Assembly: GCF_025823185.1 (NCBI RefSeq)
Contig: NZ_JACKVK010000001.1
Span: forward strand, 248,001 to 312,000
Length of the DNA stretch: 64,000 bases
Direction of reading: 5' to 3'
From: Mycobacterium yunnanensis
GTDB taxonomy: Bacteria > Actinomycetota > Actinomycetes > Mycobacteriales > Mycobacteriaceae
The notes below the pieces were generated by a model, which saw only the letters and a program-made list of their open reading frames with translations, did no database searches and had not been told where the DNA came from. Shown piece after piece: positions 7,506 through 16,299 of the stretch; the first letter of the stretch is position 1; every line of letters begins with the position of its first letter. The position numbers and the translations under genes were made by a program.

Positions 7506-9443
7506 ATGAGCATGGAGTACGCGGCCAGCCGGGCCCTCTACCGGCAGCGCAACGCGCGTGGAGGTGATCTCCGCGTGCTGGCCAACCGTGCCCTGCTGTC
7601 GAGGATTTGGCGGTTCTCCGCCCGTCACCATCGGCGCCTCGGCGGGTTCGTGGCCGTCAGCGTCGTCGGTGCCCTGCTCGCGGTGTCCACCCCGGTACTG
7701 GCCGGCCACGTGGTCGACGCAATCGTCGACGGTGCGGACGCGAGGAGCATTTTGGGGCTCAGCGCGCCGAGCACGGTGGTGCTGCTGGCGTCGGTGATCG
7801 CCGCGGTGGCGGTGGCCGAGGCCGGTGTCGGCATGCTGACCCGTTGGCTGTCCTCCAACATCGGCGAAGGCCTCATCCTCGATCTTCGGACGGCGGTCTT
7901 CGACCACGTGCAGCGGATGCCGGTCGCGTTCTTCACCAGAACCCGGACCGGGGCCTTGGTGAGCCGCCTGGGCAACGACGTCATCGGGGCGCAACGCGCG
8001 TTCTCCGACACGCTGTCCGGTGTGGTGGGCAACGTCGTGACCCTCGCGCTGACGCTGGCGGTAATGCTCGGCATCTCGTGGCAGATCACGGTGTTGTCGC
8101 TGCTGCTGACGCCGTTGTTCCTGCTCCCGGCCCGCCGCATCGGTCGCACGATGGCGGCGCTGAGTCGCGAGAGCGCGATCTACAACGCGACGATGAACAC
8201 CCAGATGACGGAACGTTTCTCGGCTCCCGGCGCCACCCTGGTCAAGCTGTTCGGCGATCCGCGGCGTGAGTCCGACGAGTTCGCGGCACGGGCCGGCCGG
8301 GTTCGCGACATCGGCGTGCGGACGTCGATGTTGCAGGCCACCTTCATGAACTCGCTGACGCTGATGTCGGCGCTTGCGCTGGCGCTGGTGTACGGGCTTG
8401 GCGGGGTCCTCGCGATCGGGGGCACTCTGCAGGCCGGTGCCATCGTCTCCCTGGCGCTGCTGCTGACGCGGCTGTACGCCCCCTTGACGGCGCTGGCCAA
8501 CGCACACGTCGAAATCGCCAGTGCGCTGGTGAGTTTCGAGCGCGTCTTCGAGGTTCTCGACCTGACGCCGCTGATCCAGGAGAGGGCCGGCGCCGTGGCG
8601 GTGCCCGACGGTCCGGTCGGCGTCGAATTCGACGACGTCCGGTTCTCCTATCCGTCGGCGGACAAGGTCTCGCTGGCCTCGCTCGAAGAGGTCGCCGTCC
8701 TCGACGACCGCGGGGGAGACGAAGTGCTGCACGGTGTTTCGTTCACCGCCCAGCCGGGTCAGATGGTGGCGCTGGTGGGCTCCTCCGGTGCGGGCAAGTC
8801 GACCATCGCGTCGCTGCTCGCACGGCTCTACGACGTCGACTCCGGCGCGATCAAGCTGGCGGGCGTCGACGTGCGCGACGTGACCTTCGCCTCCCTGAAG
8901 GAGACCGTCGGCGTCGTCACCCAGGACGGTCACCTGTTCCACGAATCGATCCGCGCCAACCTGACCCTCGCCGCACCCGGCGCCTCCGATGATGTCGCCG
9001 CCGGCGCGGCTCCGGGCGATGACCAGCTGTGGGAGGCCTTGCGCCGCGCCCGTCTTGCCGACGTGGTGGCCGACATGCCCGACGGTCTGGACACCGTCGT
9101 CGGCGAACGCGGCTACCGGCTCTCCGGCGGGCAGCGGCAACGGCTGACCATCGCGCGCCTGCTGCTCGGCACGTCCCGGGTGGTGGTCCTCGACGAGGCG
9201 ACGGCGTCGCTGGACTCCGAGTCCGAGGCCGCGGTGCAGCAGGCGCTGGCCGAGGCGCTCGCCGGACGGACGTCCCTGGTGATCGCCCACCGCCTCTCCA
9301 CGATTCGCGCCGCGGACCTGATCCTGGTGGTGGAGGACGGCCGCATCGTCGAACGCGGGACCCATCGGGCCCTGCTGGCCCGCCGCGGACGCTACGCAGA
9401 GTTGTACGAGACCCAGTTCGGCGACGAGACGTCGGCGGCATGA
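7506..9443 (+). CDS. ABC exporter half-subunit (fused TMD-NBD), first of three
   Basis: A 645-residue type IV ABC half-exporter: six transmembrane helices (about 40-330), then a nucleotide-binding domain. The ATPase has Walker A GSSGAGKST, signature LSGGQRQRL, Walker B VVVLDEATASLD and H-loop IAHRLST, all canonical, so it could work as a homodimer. ATG 7506 is chosen over the upstream in-frame codon because the -10 box ends 7 nt before it. Its stop overlaps the next ATG (ATGA), so three half-transporters are co-translated. The likely role is ATP-driven export of lipid or drug-like molecules. An equivalent cluster sits near prrAB in M. smegmatis as far as I recall. Confidence 0.9.
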   Translation: MSMEYAASRALYRQRNARGGDLRVLANRALLSRIWRFSARHHRRLGGFVAVSVVGALLAVSTPVLAGHVVDAIVDGADARSILGLSAPSTVVLLASVIAAVAVAEAGVGMLTRWLSSNIGEGLILDLRTAVFDHVQRMPVAFFTRTRTGALVSRLGNDVIGAQRAFSDTLSGVVGNVVTLALTLAVMLGISWQITVLSLLLTPLFLLPARRIGRTMAALSRESAIYNATMNTQMTERFSAPGATLVKLFGDPRRESDEFAARAGRVRDIGVRTSMLQATFMNSLTLMSALALALVYGLGGVLAIGGTLQAGAIVSLALLLTRLYAPLTALANAHVEIASALVSFERVFEVLDLTPLIQERAGAVAVPDGPVGVEFDDVRFSYPSADKVSLASLEEVAVLDDRGGDEVLHGVSFTAQPGQMVALVGSSGAGKSTIASLLARLYDVDSGAIKLAGVDVRDVTFASLKETVGVVTQDGHLFHESIRANLTLAAPGASDDVAAGAAPGDDQLWEALRRARLADVVADMPDGLDTVVGERGYRLSGGQRQRLTIARLLLGTSRVVVLDEATASLDSESEAAVQQALAEALAGRTSLVIAHRLSTIRAADLILVVEDGRIVERGTHRALLARRGRYAELYETQFGDETSAA

Positions 9444-11419
9444 AGTCGGTTGCCGAGCATGGGAGCCTTGATGGTGTGACGCCCACGGATGAAGGACTGC
9501 GGTCCGAGCCCGTCGTGGCGCCGCCCCCTCGTCGCATCCGTTCGACGTCGGACATCCTGCGGCTCGCGCCGTACCTGAAGCCGTACTGGCTGAGGTGGAC
9601 CTCGATGCTGATCGCGGCGCTGCTGAGCCTCGTCGCCACCGTGGCCATCCCGTTGATGACCAAGGCCGTCATCGACGGCCCGGTACGGCACCAGGATCGA
9701 GAGCACCTGTGGACGCTCGGCTCCGCGGCCATGGCGCTGCTGGTCTCCGAGGCCGTGCTGTGGTTCATCCGTCGCTGGTTGGTCTCGCGCGCGACGATGG
9801 GCGTCGAGGCCGACCTCCGCAAGGACCTCTACGCGCGGCTGCAGATCCTGCCGATGTCCTTCCACGGCAGGTGGCAGTCTGGTCAGCTGCTCTCGCGGGT
9901 CATGAACGACCTCAGCACCATTCGCCAGTTCCTGTCGTTCGGGCTGCTGTTCTTGTTGCTCAACGTCATTCAGATCGTCGTGGTGACGGGCATCCTGCTG
10001 GCCATGTACTGGCCGCTCGGCGTGGTCGTGGTGATCTCGATCGTTCCGATCACCGCCACCGTGCTGCACTTTCAGCGCAAGTTCACCAAGCTGTCGCGGG
10101 CCGCGCAGGATCAGTCGGGCAACGTCGCGACCCACGTCGAGGAGCAGGCGCTCGGAGTTCGGGTGGTCAAGGCGTTCGGCCGCGAGCAGTACGCCTACGA
10201 CCGGTTCGACCAACGCGCCACCGCGCTGTTCGACACCGAGGTGCGCAAGGTCGGGGTGTCGGCGCAATTCTGGACGCTGCTGGAGGCCATCCCCAGCGCC
10301 AGTCTGATCGTCGTACTGGGGCTTGGCGCCTACGCCGCAGGCAGCGGACTGGTCACCATGGGCACCCTGGTCGCGTTCATCACGATGATGTTGTCGCTGG
10401 TGTGGCCCATCGCGTCGCTGGGCTTCCTGCTGTCGATGACGCAGGAGGCCATGACCGCCGCCAACCGTGTCGTCGAGGTCTTCGACGCGCCGCGTGAGAT
10501 CACCGACGGCCCGCACCGCGAGGTGCCGCGCGGCGGCCGTCTGGAACTGGTCGACGTCGGCTTCCGGTTCCCCGACTCCGACGAGTGGGCCCTGCGCCAC
10601 GTCGACCTCGCCGTCGAACCGGGGGAGACCATCGCCCTGGTCGGCCCGACGGGATCGGGCAAGTCGGTGCTCGTCTCGTTGCTCTCGCGCCTGTACGACG
10701 TGACCGAGGGCGCCATCCTCGTCGACGGCCGCGACATTCGTGAGCTCTCCCTTCCTGCGTTGCGCAGGGCCGTCGCCACGGCCTTCGAGGACCCCACCCT
10801 GTTCTCGATGTCGGTGGCGGAGAACCTCGCGCTTGGCAGACCGCCGGGCGATCCGGCGACGGAGGAGCAGATGGCCCAGGCCATCGAGGTGGCGGCCGCC
10901 GGGTTCGTCTACGACCTTCCGTTCGGTCTGGACACCCGGATCGGTGAGCAGGGCATGAGCCTCTCCGGTGGTCAGCGGCAACGACTTTCGCTGGCCAGGG
11001 CCCTGCTGGCGGCCCCGTCGATCCTGGTGCTGGACGACACCCTCTCGGCGCTGGACGTGCACACCGAAGCCGTGGTCACCGAGGCGCTGCGCCGAGTCCT
11101 CTCCGAGGTGACCGGCTTGGTCGTCGCGAACCGTGCGTCGACGGTGTTGCTCGCCGATCGCGTCGCCCTGCTCGAGCGGGTGCCTGGTGAGGGCGCGACC
11201 GTCACCCGGGTGGGCACCCACGCCGAGTTGCTCGCCACCGCCCCGGCGTACCGCTACCTGCTGGCCGCCGACGACGACCTCGACGAGGACCTGGAACGGG
11301 AGTGCGACTGGGAGGGCGACCAGGAGCGCACCCGGCTCGAGCACCTATACCTGGAGCAGGAGGCCGACCGGGACGGGGACCGCAGTTACGTCGCGTCGGA
11401 AGCTGAGAGGTCTCGATGA
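9440..11419 (+). CDS. ABC exporter half-subunit with degenerate ATPase site, second of three
   Basis: A 659-residue TMD-NBD half-exporter starting at an ATG that overlaps the previous stop. The membrane domain spans about 40-335. The NBD has Walker A GPTGSGKSV and an intact signature LSGGQRQRL, but Walker B ends LVLDDTLSALD, with Asp in place of the catalytic Glu, and the H-loop reads VVANRAST, with Asn in place of His. These two changes are typical of the degenerate partner in heterodimeric exporters. The C-terminus is extended and acidic/charged. The neighbouring canonical subunit 11416-13236 is the obvious heterodimer partner. Export substrate is unknown. Confidence 0.9.
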   Translation: MKSVAEHGSLDGVTPTDEGLRSEPVVAPPPRRIRSTSDILRLAPYLKPYWLRWTSMLIAALLSLVATVAIPLMTKAVIDGPVRHQDREHLWTLGSAAMALLVSEAVLWFIRRWLVSRATMGVEADLRKDLYARLQILPMSFHGRWQSGQLLSRVMNDLSTIRQFLSFGLLFLLLNVIQIVVVTGILLAMYWPLGVVVVISIVPITATVLHFQRKFTKLSRAAQDQSGNVATHVEEQALGVRVVKAFGREQYAYDRFDQRATALFDTEVRKVGVSAQFWTLLEAIPSASLIVVLGLGAYAAGSGLVTMGTLVAFITMMLSLVWPIASLGFLLSMTQEAMTAANRVVEVFDAPREITDGPHREVPRGGRLELVDVGFRFPDSDEWALRHVDLAVEPGETIALVGPTGSGKSVLVSLLSRLYDVTEGAILVDGRDIRELSLPALRRAVATAFEDPTLFSMSVAENLALGRPPGDPATEEQMAQAIEVAAAGFVYDLPFGLDTRIGEQGMSLSGGQRQRLSLARALLAAPSILVLDDTLSALDVHTEAVVTEALRRVLSEVTGLVVANRASTVLLADRVALLERVPGEGATVTRVGTHAELLATAPAYRYLLAADDDLDEDLERECDWEGDQERTRLEHLYLEQEADRDGDRSYVASEAERSR

Positions 11420-13236
11420 GTACGACGGACTGGCGCGGCCGGGCGGTCGCAGGAGACGACGCCGACCTGCCCATTGACGAGTCGATCTCACGTCGCCGCG
11501 AGGCGCGAACCCTGTTGGGCGGGCTGCTGCGGCCCTACGCCACCGCGGTGGCGCTGCTGACCGTCGTCATCGTGGTGGAGAACGCCGCGCGGCTGTCGTT
11601 GCCATTGCTGGTGCAACGCGGCATCGACCACGGCATCCCTCCGCTCGTCGACGGCGGTTCCGCGCGGGAACTGATCCTGATCGTCGCGGCGCTGTGCGGT
11701 GTCGTGGTGATCCAGGCGACCAGCCGGATGTTCTTCCTGCGTCGTTCGGGGCGGATCGGGCAGGAAGTCCTGCTCGAGTTGCGCCGCAGGATCTTCCGGC
11801 ACTTCCAGCGGCTCGACGTCGCGTTCCACGACCGCTACACCTCCGGGCGGGTGGTGGCACGCTCGACCAACGACGTCGAGGCCATCCAGGACATGTTGCA
11901 GACCGGATTCGACGGTCTGATCACCGCCGTCCTGACACTGCTTGGCACCTCGGTGCTGCTGGTGGTGCTCGACGTGAAGCTCGGCCTGATGTGCCTGTGT
12001 GCCTTTCCGATTCTGGTGCTGCTGGTGTGGTGGTTCCGAACCGAGTCGGCCAAGACCTACAAGCTGGTGCGCGAGCGCGCGGCGTTGGTCATCGTGCAGT
12101 TCGTCGAGACGATGACCGGCATCAAGGCGGTGCAGGCCTACCGTCGCGAGCCACGCAACCAGGAGATCTTCACCGCGGTCGCCGACGACTACAAGAACGT
12201 CAACGAGCGGGCGTTCAAGCTGCTGGCGATCTTCATGCCCGCCGTGCGACTGGTCGGCAACGTCACCACCGGCGGGGTGCTGCTTTACGGCGGATACCGG
12301 GTGCTGAACGGCGAGATGACGCTTGGCACGCTGACCGCGTTCCTGCTGTACCTGCGGATCTTCTTCGAACCGATGCAGGAGATCTCCCAGTTCTTCAACA
12401 CGTTCCAGTCCGCGGCCGCGGCGCTGGAGAAGATCGCAGGCGTGCTGGCCGAGACGCCCGGCATCGAGGATCCCGAGGAGCCGGTCGAGCTCTCGACGGT
12501 CAAGGGCGGCATCGTCTTTCGTGACGTGGCGTTCTCCTACGTGCCCGACCGGCCGGTGCTTCCGGATCTGCGGGTCGACATCCCGGCCGGCCAAACCGTG
12601 GCGCTGGTCGGCACGACCGGCGCGGGCAAGACCACCATCGCCAAGTTGATCGCCAGGTTCTACGACCCCACTTCGGGTGCGGTCGAGCTCGACGGCGTCG
12701 ACCTGCGCGACCTCGCCCAGGCCGATTTGCGCAAGCACGTGGTGATGGTGACCCAGGAGAACTTCATGTTCGAGGGCACCATCGCCGACAACATCCGGTT
12801 CGGCAGGCCCGATGCGACCGACGCCGAGGTGCGGGCGGCCGCCGAGGCGGTCGGCGCCAACCGATTCGTCGACGCGCTCGTCGACGGCTACGACACCGAC
12901 GTCGCCAAGCGGGGTGGCCGGCTGTCGGCGGGCCAGCGGCAGCTGATCGCCTTCGCGCGCGCCTTCCTCGCCGATCCTGCCGTGCTCATCCTCGACGAGG
13001 CCACCTCATCGCTCGACATCCCCAGCGAGCGACTGGTGCAGCGGGCGCTGGCCACGGTGCTGGCCGACCGCACCGCCGTCGTGATCGCCCACCGGCTGTC
13101 CACCGTCGAGGTGGCCGACCGGGTGTTGGTCCTCGAGCACGGGCGCATCGTCGAGGACGGTGCGCCAGCCGAGCTGATGCGTGGGGACGGCCGGTACGCG
13201 GCACTGCACCGGGCCTGGGTCGACTCCCTGGTCTGA
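11416..13236 (+). CDS. ABC exporter half-subunit, third of three, probable heterodimer partner
   Basis: A 606-residue TMD-NBD half-exporter whose ATG overlaps the previous stop by 4 bp. Six helices lie at about 35-325. Walker A GTTGAGKTT, Walker B VLILDEATSSLD with catalytic Glu, and H-loop IAHRLST are canonical, but the signature is LSAGQRQ rather than LSGGQ. In a heterodimer this altered signature faces the degenerate Walker B/H-loop of the upstream subunit, giving one dead and one active composite site, which is the TM287/288-like arrangement. That fit between two independent deviations supports pairing with 9440-11419. Confidence 0.9.
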   Translation: MSTTDWRGRAVAGDDADLPIDESISRRREARTLLGGLLRPYATAVALLTVVIVVENAARLSLPLLVQRGIDHGIPPLVDGGSARELILIVAALCGVVVIQATSRMFFLRRSGRIGQEVLLELRRRIFRHFQRLDVAFHDRYTSGRVVARSTNDVEAIQDMLQTGFDGLITAVLTLLGTSVLLVVLDVKLGLMCLCAFPILVLLVWWFRTESAKTYKLVRERAALVIVQFVETMTGIKAVQAYRREPRNQEIFTAVADDYKNVNERAFKLLAIFMPAVRLVGNVTTGGVLLYGGYRVLNGEMTLGTLTAFLLYLRIFFEPMQEISQFFNTFQSAAAALEKIAGVLAETPGIEDPEEPVELSTVKGGIVFRDVAFSYVPDRPVLPDLRVDIPAGQTVALVGTTGAGKTTIAKLIARFYDPTSGAVELDGVDLRDLAQADLRKHVVMVTQENFMFEGTIADNIRFGRPDATDAEVRAAAEAVGANRFVDALVDGYDTDVAKRGGRLSAGQRQLIAFARAFLADPAVLILDEATSSLDIPSERLVQRALATVLADRTAVVIAHRLSTVEVADRVLVLEHGRIVEDGAPAELMRGDGRYAALHRAWVDSLV

Positions 13237-13277
13237 CTCGGGCTGCGCCGCCGCGGAGTCGGTGACAAGGTAGACCG

Positions 13278-13706
13278 ATGTCGCGTCTCGACTCGTCCGC
13301 CGTGGGTGGTCGACGGGTGTGCGCGCTGCTGGCCGCGGGCTCGGCCGCCCTGCACGCGGTGATGGCCGGTGACGCCCGCAGCGCGGTGACCACGGCGGTC
13401 GTGATCGCCATGGCGCTCGCGTGCCTCTACTGCGCCAGGGAACTGTGGACGGCGGGATCACCGCGGGTGTGGTGCGTCGTGGCGGTGATGAACCTCGGGA
13501 TGGTCGCGGTGCACCTGTCGATGCCGGGGCACCACCACGGGCAGGTGGTGAGTACCACCCCGGCGGCGACGACGTCGCCGCTGATGGCCGTGGCGACCAG
13601 TTTGGCGATCGTCGAGGCGGCCGTCGCCGCGGTCGTCCTCTGGGTTCAAACCCGCAGCAGGGCTTCCAACTTGGCGTTGGCCGCGCGCAGCCGCGGCGCG
13701 ATCTGA
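13278..13706 (+). CDS. Small integral membrane protein, unknown function
   Basis: A 142-residue protein with about four hydrophobic segments (VCALLAAGSAALHAVMA, TTAVVIAMALACLYCA, VWCVVAVMNLGMVAVHL and a C-terminal MAVATSLAIVEAAVAAVVLWV). A His-rich loop, MPGHHHGQ, lies between helices 3 and 4, and the pattern resembles small mycobacterial membrane proteins next to transporters. The 3' end overlaps the convergent flavoprotein gene by 61 bp, an unusually long overlap, so the C-terminal stretch after the last helix could be incidental. No family was recognised. Confidence 0.65.
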   Translation: MSRLDSSAVGGRRVCALLAAGSAALHAVMAGDARSAVTTAVVIAMALACLYCARELWTAGSPRVWCVVAVMNLGMVAVHLSMPGHHHGQVVSTTPAATTSPLMAVATSLAIVEAAVAAVVLWVQTRSRASNLALAARSRGAI

Positions 13707-15019
13707 GCCGCTCCGGCCTTGGCGGCGTCGTCGTCGGTCTGCATGTGGCTCACCACGTTCAGCCGGGCGCGGTTGAGCCAGCGCATAATCTCGGGATCGT
13801 CGAACCACGTCAGCTGGTTGTGGTTGAAGTCGAGCGTCATGGTGGCCCAGTCGAGCGGTTCCATCGGATGCTCCACCGGTCGGCAGTAGTCGTTCTTGAC
13901 GTCGTCGTCGGCGTCCATCGCCTCGACGCGTGCGATGACGGCGGCGCTGAACGCCGGCTGACACGTGCGCACCGACTGCAGAGTGATGTGGCCGGGAGTG
14001 AACACCGGGGTGGCCGGCCGCGTCCCGATGCCGTCGCCGGTGCAGTCGACGTACAGGGTGTCGGGATCGGCGTCGACGGTGCCGCCGTCGAGCACGATGC
14101 GTCCCGGTTCCAGTGCGCGCACCCGTCCCATCCGGACGACGTTCTCGACGAGGCGTAGCCGCTCGAGTTCGTGACGCGAGACGATCGCACAGCGGTACAT
14201 CGTGGGTTCGACCGTCGGGTCGATCCTTAACAGGCAGCCCAGTTTCTCCAGCCGCAGGTAGAGATCGTCGATCGAGGTCGCCTGGTTGATGGCGCGGGCC
14301 TGCGCGGAGAAGTCTGCAAGCACCCGCCTGGCGAACAGCGGACCGGGTTGCACGGCCGCGCGGTCGAGCAGCCACGAGTCGCGCGGTTTGATCCACGTCA
14401 GCCGATCGGGTGCGACGCCGTGGCGCAGCAGCCACAGGCAGACGTCCATGGAGGTCTTGCCGGCGCCGACGATGACGTAGCGGTCTCGGGCCGGCTGCTT
14501 GGGGAGACCGTTGGGCGGGATGCAGTCGACCCCGGGGGCGACGTCGTAGAGCGGCGGCCGCATCGACGGAACCACCACGCTCAGGTAGGTGGCGTCGACC
14601 ACCCGGCGGCGAACCTCGACGCGGTAGTCCTCCCCGCCGAGCGTCCGAAAGTGGTTGTCTCCCAGGTACTCGCTCATCGGGAAGTACCGGACTCGTCCGG
14701 TGGGAAGCAGGTCCTGGCGCATCACGGTGTCGTAGTACGCGCACACCTCGGCGCCGCTGGCGAGTTCGTAGAAGCCCTCGTTCCACCCGCTGACGTCGAG
14801 GGAGTCGGTACCGAGGCGGCGCGAGTTCACCCCGTAATAGGCCGACGGCTGGTGCAGCCGAACGAAGGGATAGGCGTTGACCCAATGCCCGCCGGGCTGA
14901 TCGTTGCGGTCGACGAGCACCACGGTGGCGTCGGTCTCGGCGACGAGGGCGTCGACGAACGCCACGCCCATGGCACCCGCACCGATCACCAGGTAGTCGG
15001 CCTCGATGACTTCGCTCAT
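13646..15019 (-). CDS. FAD/NAD(P)-binding oxidoreductase (monooxygenase-like)
   Basis: A 457-residue cytosolic flavoprotein. The N-terminus DYLVIGAGAMGVAFVDALVAE is a dinucleotide-binding fold (GxGxxG), followed by VLVDRNDQPGGHWVNAYPF, the glycine-rich stretch of flavin monooxygenases and lysine/ornithine-hydroxylase-like proteins. A second nucleotide-binding segment RYVIVGAGKTSMDVCLWLL lies near residue 180. A YVDCTGDGIG motif near residue 325 resembles the FAD-contacting motif of this class. The ATG at 15019 is the natural start. It is convergent with the small membrane gene and lies 45 bp downstream of a second flavoprotein gene on the same strand, so the two may share a transcript controlled by the TetR operator. 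Substrate is unknown. Confidence 0.82.
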   Translation of the reverse strand: MSEVIEADYLVIGAGAMGVAFVDALVAETDATVVLVDRNDQPGGHWVNAYPFVRLHQPSAYYGVNSRRLGTDSLDVSGWNEGFYELASGAEVCAYYDTVMRQDLLPTGRVRYFPMSEYLGDNHFRTLGGEDYRVEVRRRVVDATYLSVVVPSMRPPLYDVAPGVDCIPPNGLPKQPARDRYVIVGAGKTSMDVCLWLLRHGVAPDRLTWIKPRDSWLLDRAAVQPGPLFARRVLADFSAQARAINQATSIDDLYLRLEKLGCLLRIDPTVEPTMYRCAIVSRHELERLRLVENVVRMGRVRALEPGRIVLDGGTVDADPDTLYVDCTGDGIGTRPATPVFTPGHITLQSVRTCQPAFSAAVIARVEAMDADDDVKNDYCRPVEHPMEPLDWATMTLDFNHNQLTWFDDPEIMRWLNRARLNVVSHMQTDDDAAKAGAAQIAPRLRAANAKLEALLRV

Positions 15020-15064
15020 GCCGTCATGGTGCCCGGTGCCGTCGACCCGCGATCACGCACCCCG

Positions 15065-16198
15065 TCAGCGGTAGACCAGCCCGGAGAGCCGCGACGCCAG
15101 CGCCCGGGTGACCCACGGCAGGTGTCCGACCACCCTCAGCGCGGCGTTGCGGGCCGGGCGCAACGGGCGCGGCATGGTGGCGAGCCGGGTCAACCGGTCG
15201 GTCAGCGCGACGACCTGCACGGCGATCGGGCGTCGGGCGGCGGCGTAGTCGTCGAGCGCCGAATCCGGCCCACCTGCCAGCACTCTCGTCAGCGCGTCGG
15301 CCAGCACGACTGCATCCTGAATCCCGAGGTTCATGCCCTGACCGCCGGCCGGGCTGTGCACGTGGGCGGCGTCCCCGGCGAGCAGGATGCGTCCCCGGCG
15401 GTAGCTGTCGGCGACGCGGTGGTGGATCCGGAACCGGGACCCCCAGACGACGTCGGTCACGGTGCTTCCGCCGTGGCTGCGGGCGTCGAGGAGGTGCTGG
15501 ACGAATTCCGCCGACGGCACCTCGGGTGCGTCGTCGACGGGTGCGACGACGCGAAACGCCCCGTCCGGAAGGGGTGCGACGACGGTCAGCCCGTCGCTGG
15601 CCCAGTAGAGCCGGACCTCGTCGGAGCGTTTCTCGCCCCGCAGGTGGACGTCGGCGAGCACGAACGAGTGGGCGTAGGCACCCCCGGTGAAGCCGATTCC
15701 GGCCTGTGTTCGCACGGTGCTGTGCATGCCGTCGGTGCCGACGACGTAGCGGGCCCGGACGGTGCTGCCGTCGTCGAAGGTAGCCGACACGCCGGCGTCG
15801 TCCTGGACGAGGGTCAGCAGTGCCTTGGGTCGGACCACGTCGCCGCCGAGTTCGCGCACCCGGTCCAGCAGGAGTCGCTCCGTGGTCGACTGCGGCACCA
15901 TCAGCGTGAACGGGTAGGCCGTCGGCAACCCGGTGAAGTCCACGGACAGCAGCGTGGTGGCGCCGTCGCGCACGGTGAAGCGAGGGGCTTCGAGACCCTC
16001 CTTGACGAGGCGACGTGTGACGTCGACGGCTTCGAGCACCTCCAGGGTGCGGGCGTTGACCCCGGCTGCGCGCGAGGTGTTGGCGGCTTCGGCTTCGCGG
16101 TCGACGAGTGTCACCCGCGCGCCCGCCTGCAGCAGCGAGGCCGCCAGGGTCAGTCCAGTCGGGCCGGCTCCCACGATGAGGACGTCGGTGTCGTGCAT
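15065..16198 (-). CDS. FAD-dependent monooxygenase, PheA/TfdB-type aromatic hydroxylase family
   Basis: A 377-residue flavoprotein with all three class A monooxygenase fingerprints: VLIVGAGPTGLTLAASLL at the N-terminus (FAD ADP moiety), VVGTDGMHSTVR (DG motif, FAD and NADPH) and ILLAGDAAHVHSPAGGQGMN (GD motif, ribityl chain). These enzymes hydroxylate aromatic or polycyclic substrates with NAD(P)H and O2. ATG 16198 has a well-placed AGGAG ribosome-binding site. It is divergent from a TetR gene, with two large palindromes between them, so it is very probably repressed by that TetR and induced by its substrate or a related ligand. Confidence 0.9.
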   Translation of the reverse strand: MHDTDVLIVGAGPTGLTLAASLLQAGARVTLVDREAEAANTSRAAGVNARTLEVLEAVDVTRRLVKEGLEAPRFTVRDGATTLLSVDFTGLPTAYPFTLMVPQSTTERLLLDRVRELGGDVVRPKALLTLVQDDAGVSATFDDGSTVRARYVVGTDGMHSTVRTQAGIGFTGGAYAHSFVLADVHLRGEKRSDEVRLYWASDGLTVVAPLPDGAFRVVAPVDDAPEVPSAEFVQHLLDARSHGGSTVTDVVWGSRFRIHHRVADSYRRGRILLAGDAAHVHSPAGGQGMNLGIQDAVVLADALTRVLAGGPDSALDDYAAARRPIAVQVVALTDRLTRLATMPRPLRPARNAALRVVGHLPWVTRALASRLSGLVYR

Positions 16199-16221
16199 GG
16201 GTGCTCCTGAGGTCCGGTCGA

Positions 16222-16287
16222 ATGCCAACGCATGTTGACTTTCTCAGCGTGCGCCGAGCCGCGCCAAAAGTCAACAGCTGTTGGCAT
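16222..16287. promoter_or_regulatory. Paired TetR-type operators between monooxygenase and tetR
   Basis: Two related palindromic sites occupy the divergent promoter: CAAC-GCAT-GTTG at 16226-16237 and the perfect 12-mer CAACAGCTGTTG at 16272-16283. They lie in 21-bp arms (16222-16242 and 16267-16287) that are inverted repeats of each other with three mismatches. Each arm contains a TTGACTTT stretch facing inward that could serve as a -35 box. Autoregulated TetR pairs commonly show this layout. Confidence 0.7.
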
Positions 16288-16299
16288 ATGCTCGTCGTC

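Noticed and set aside
7155..9365. 736-codon frame opposite the first ABC exporter
   Set aside because: Its residues are Arg/Gln/His-rich and unrelated to any fold, while the sense frame has complete ABC motifs.
13235..13260. GACTC...GAGTC hairpin after the ABC operon as a terminator
   Set aside because: Only 5 bp pair cleanly, with a long loop and no T-tract.
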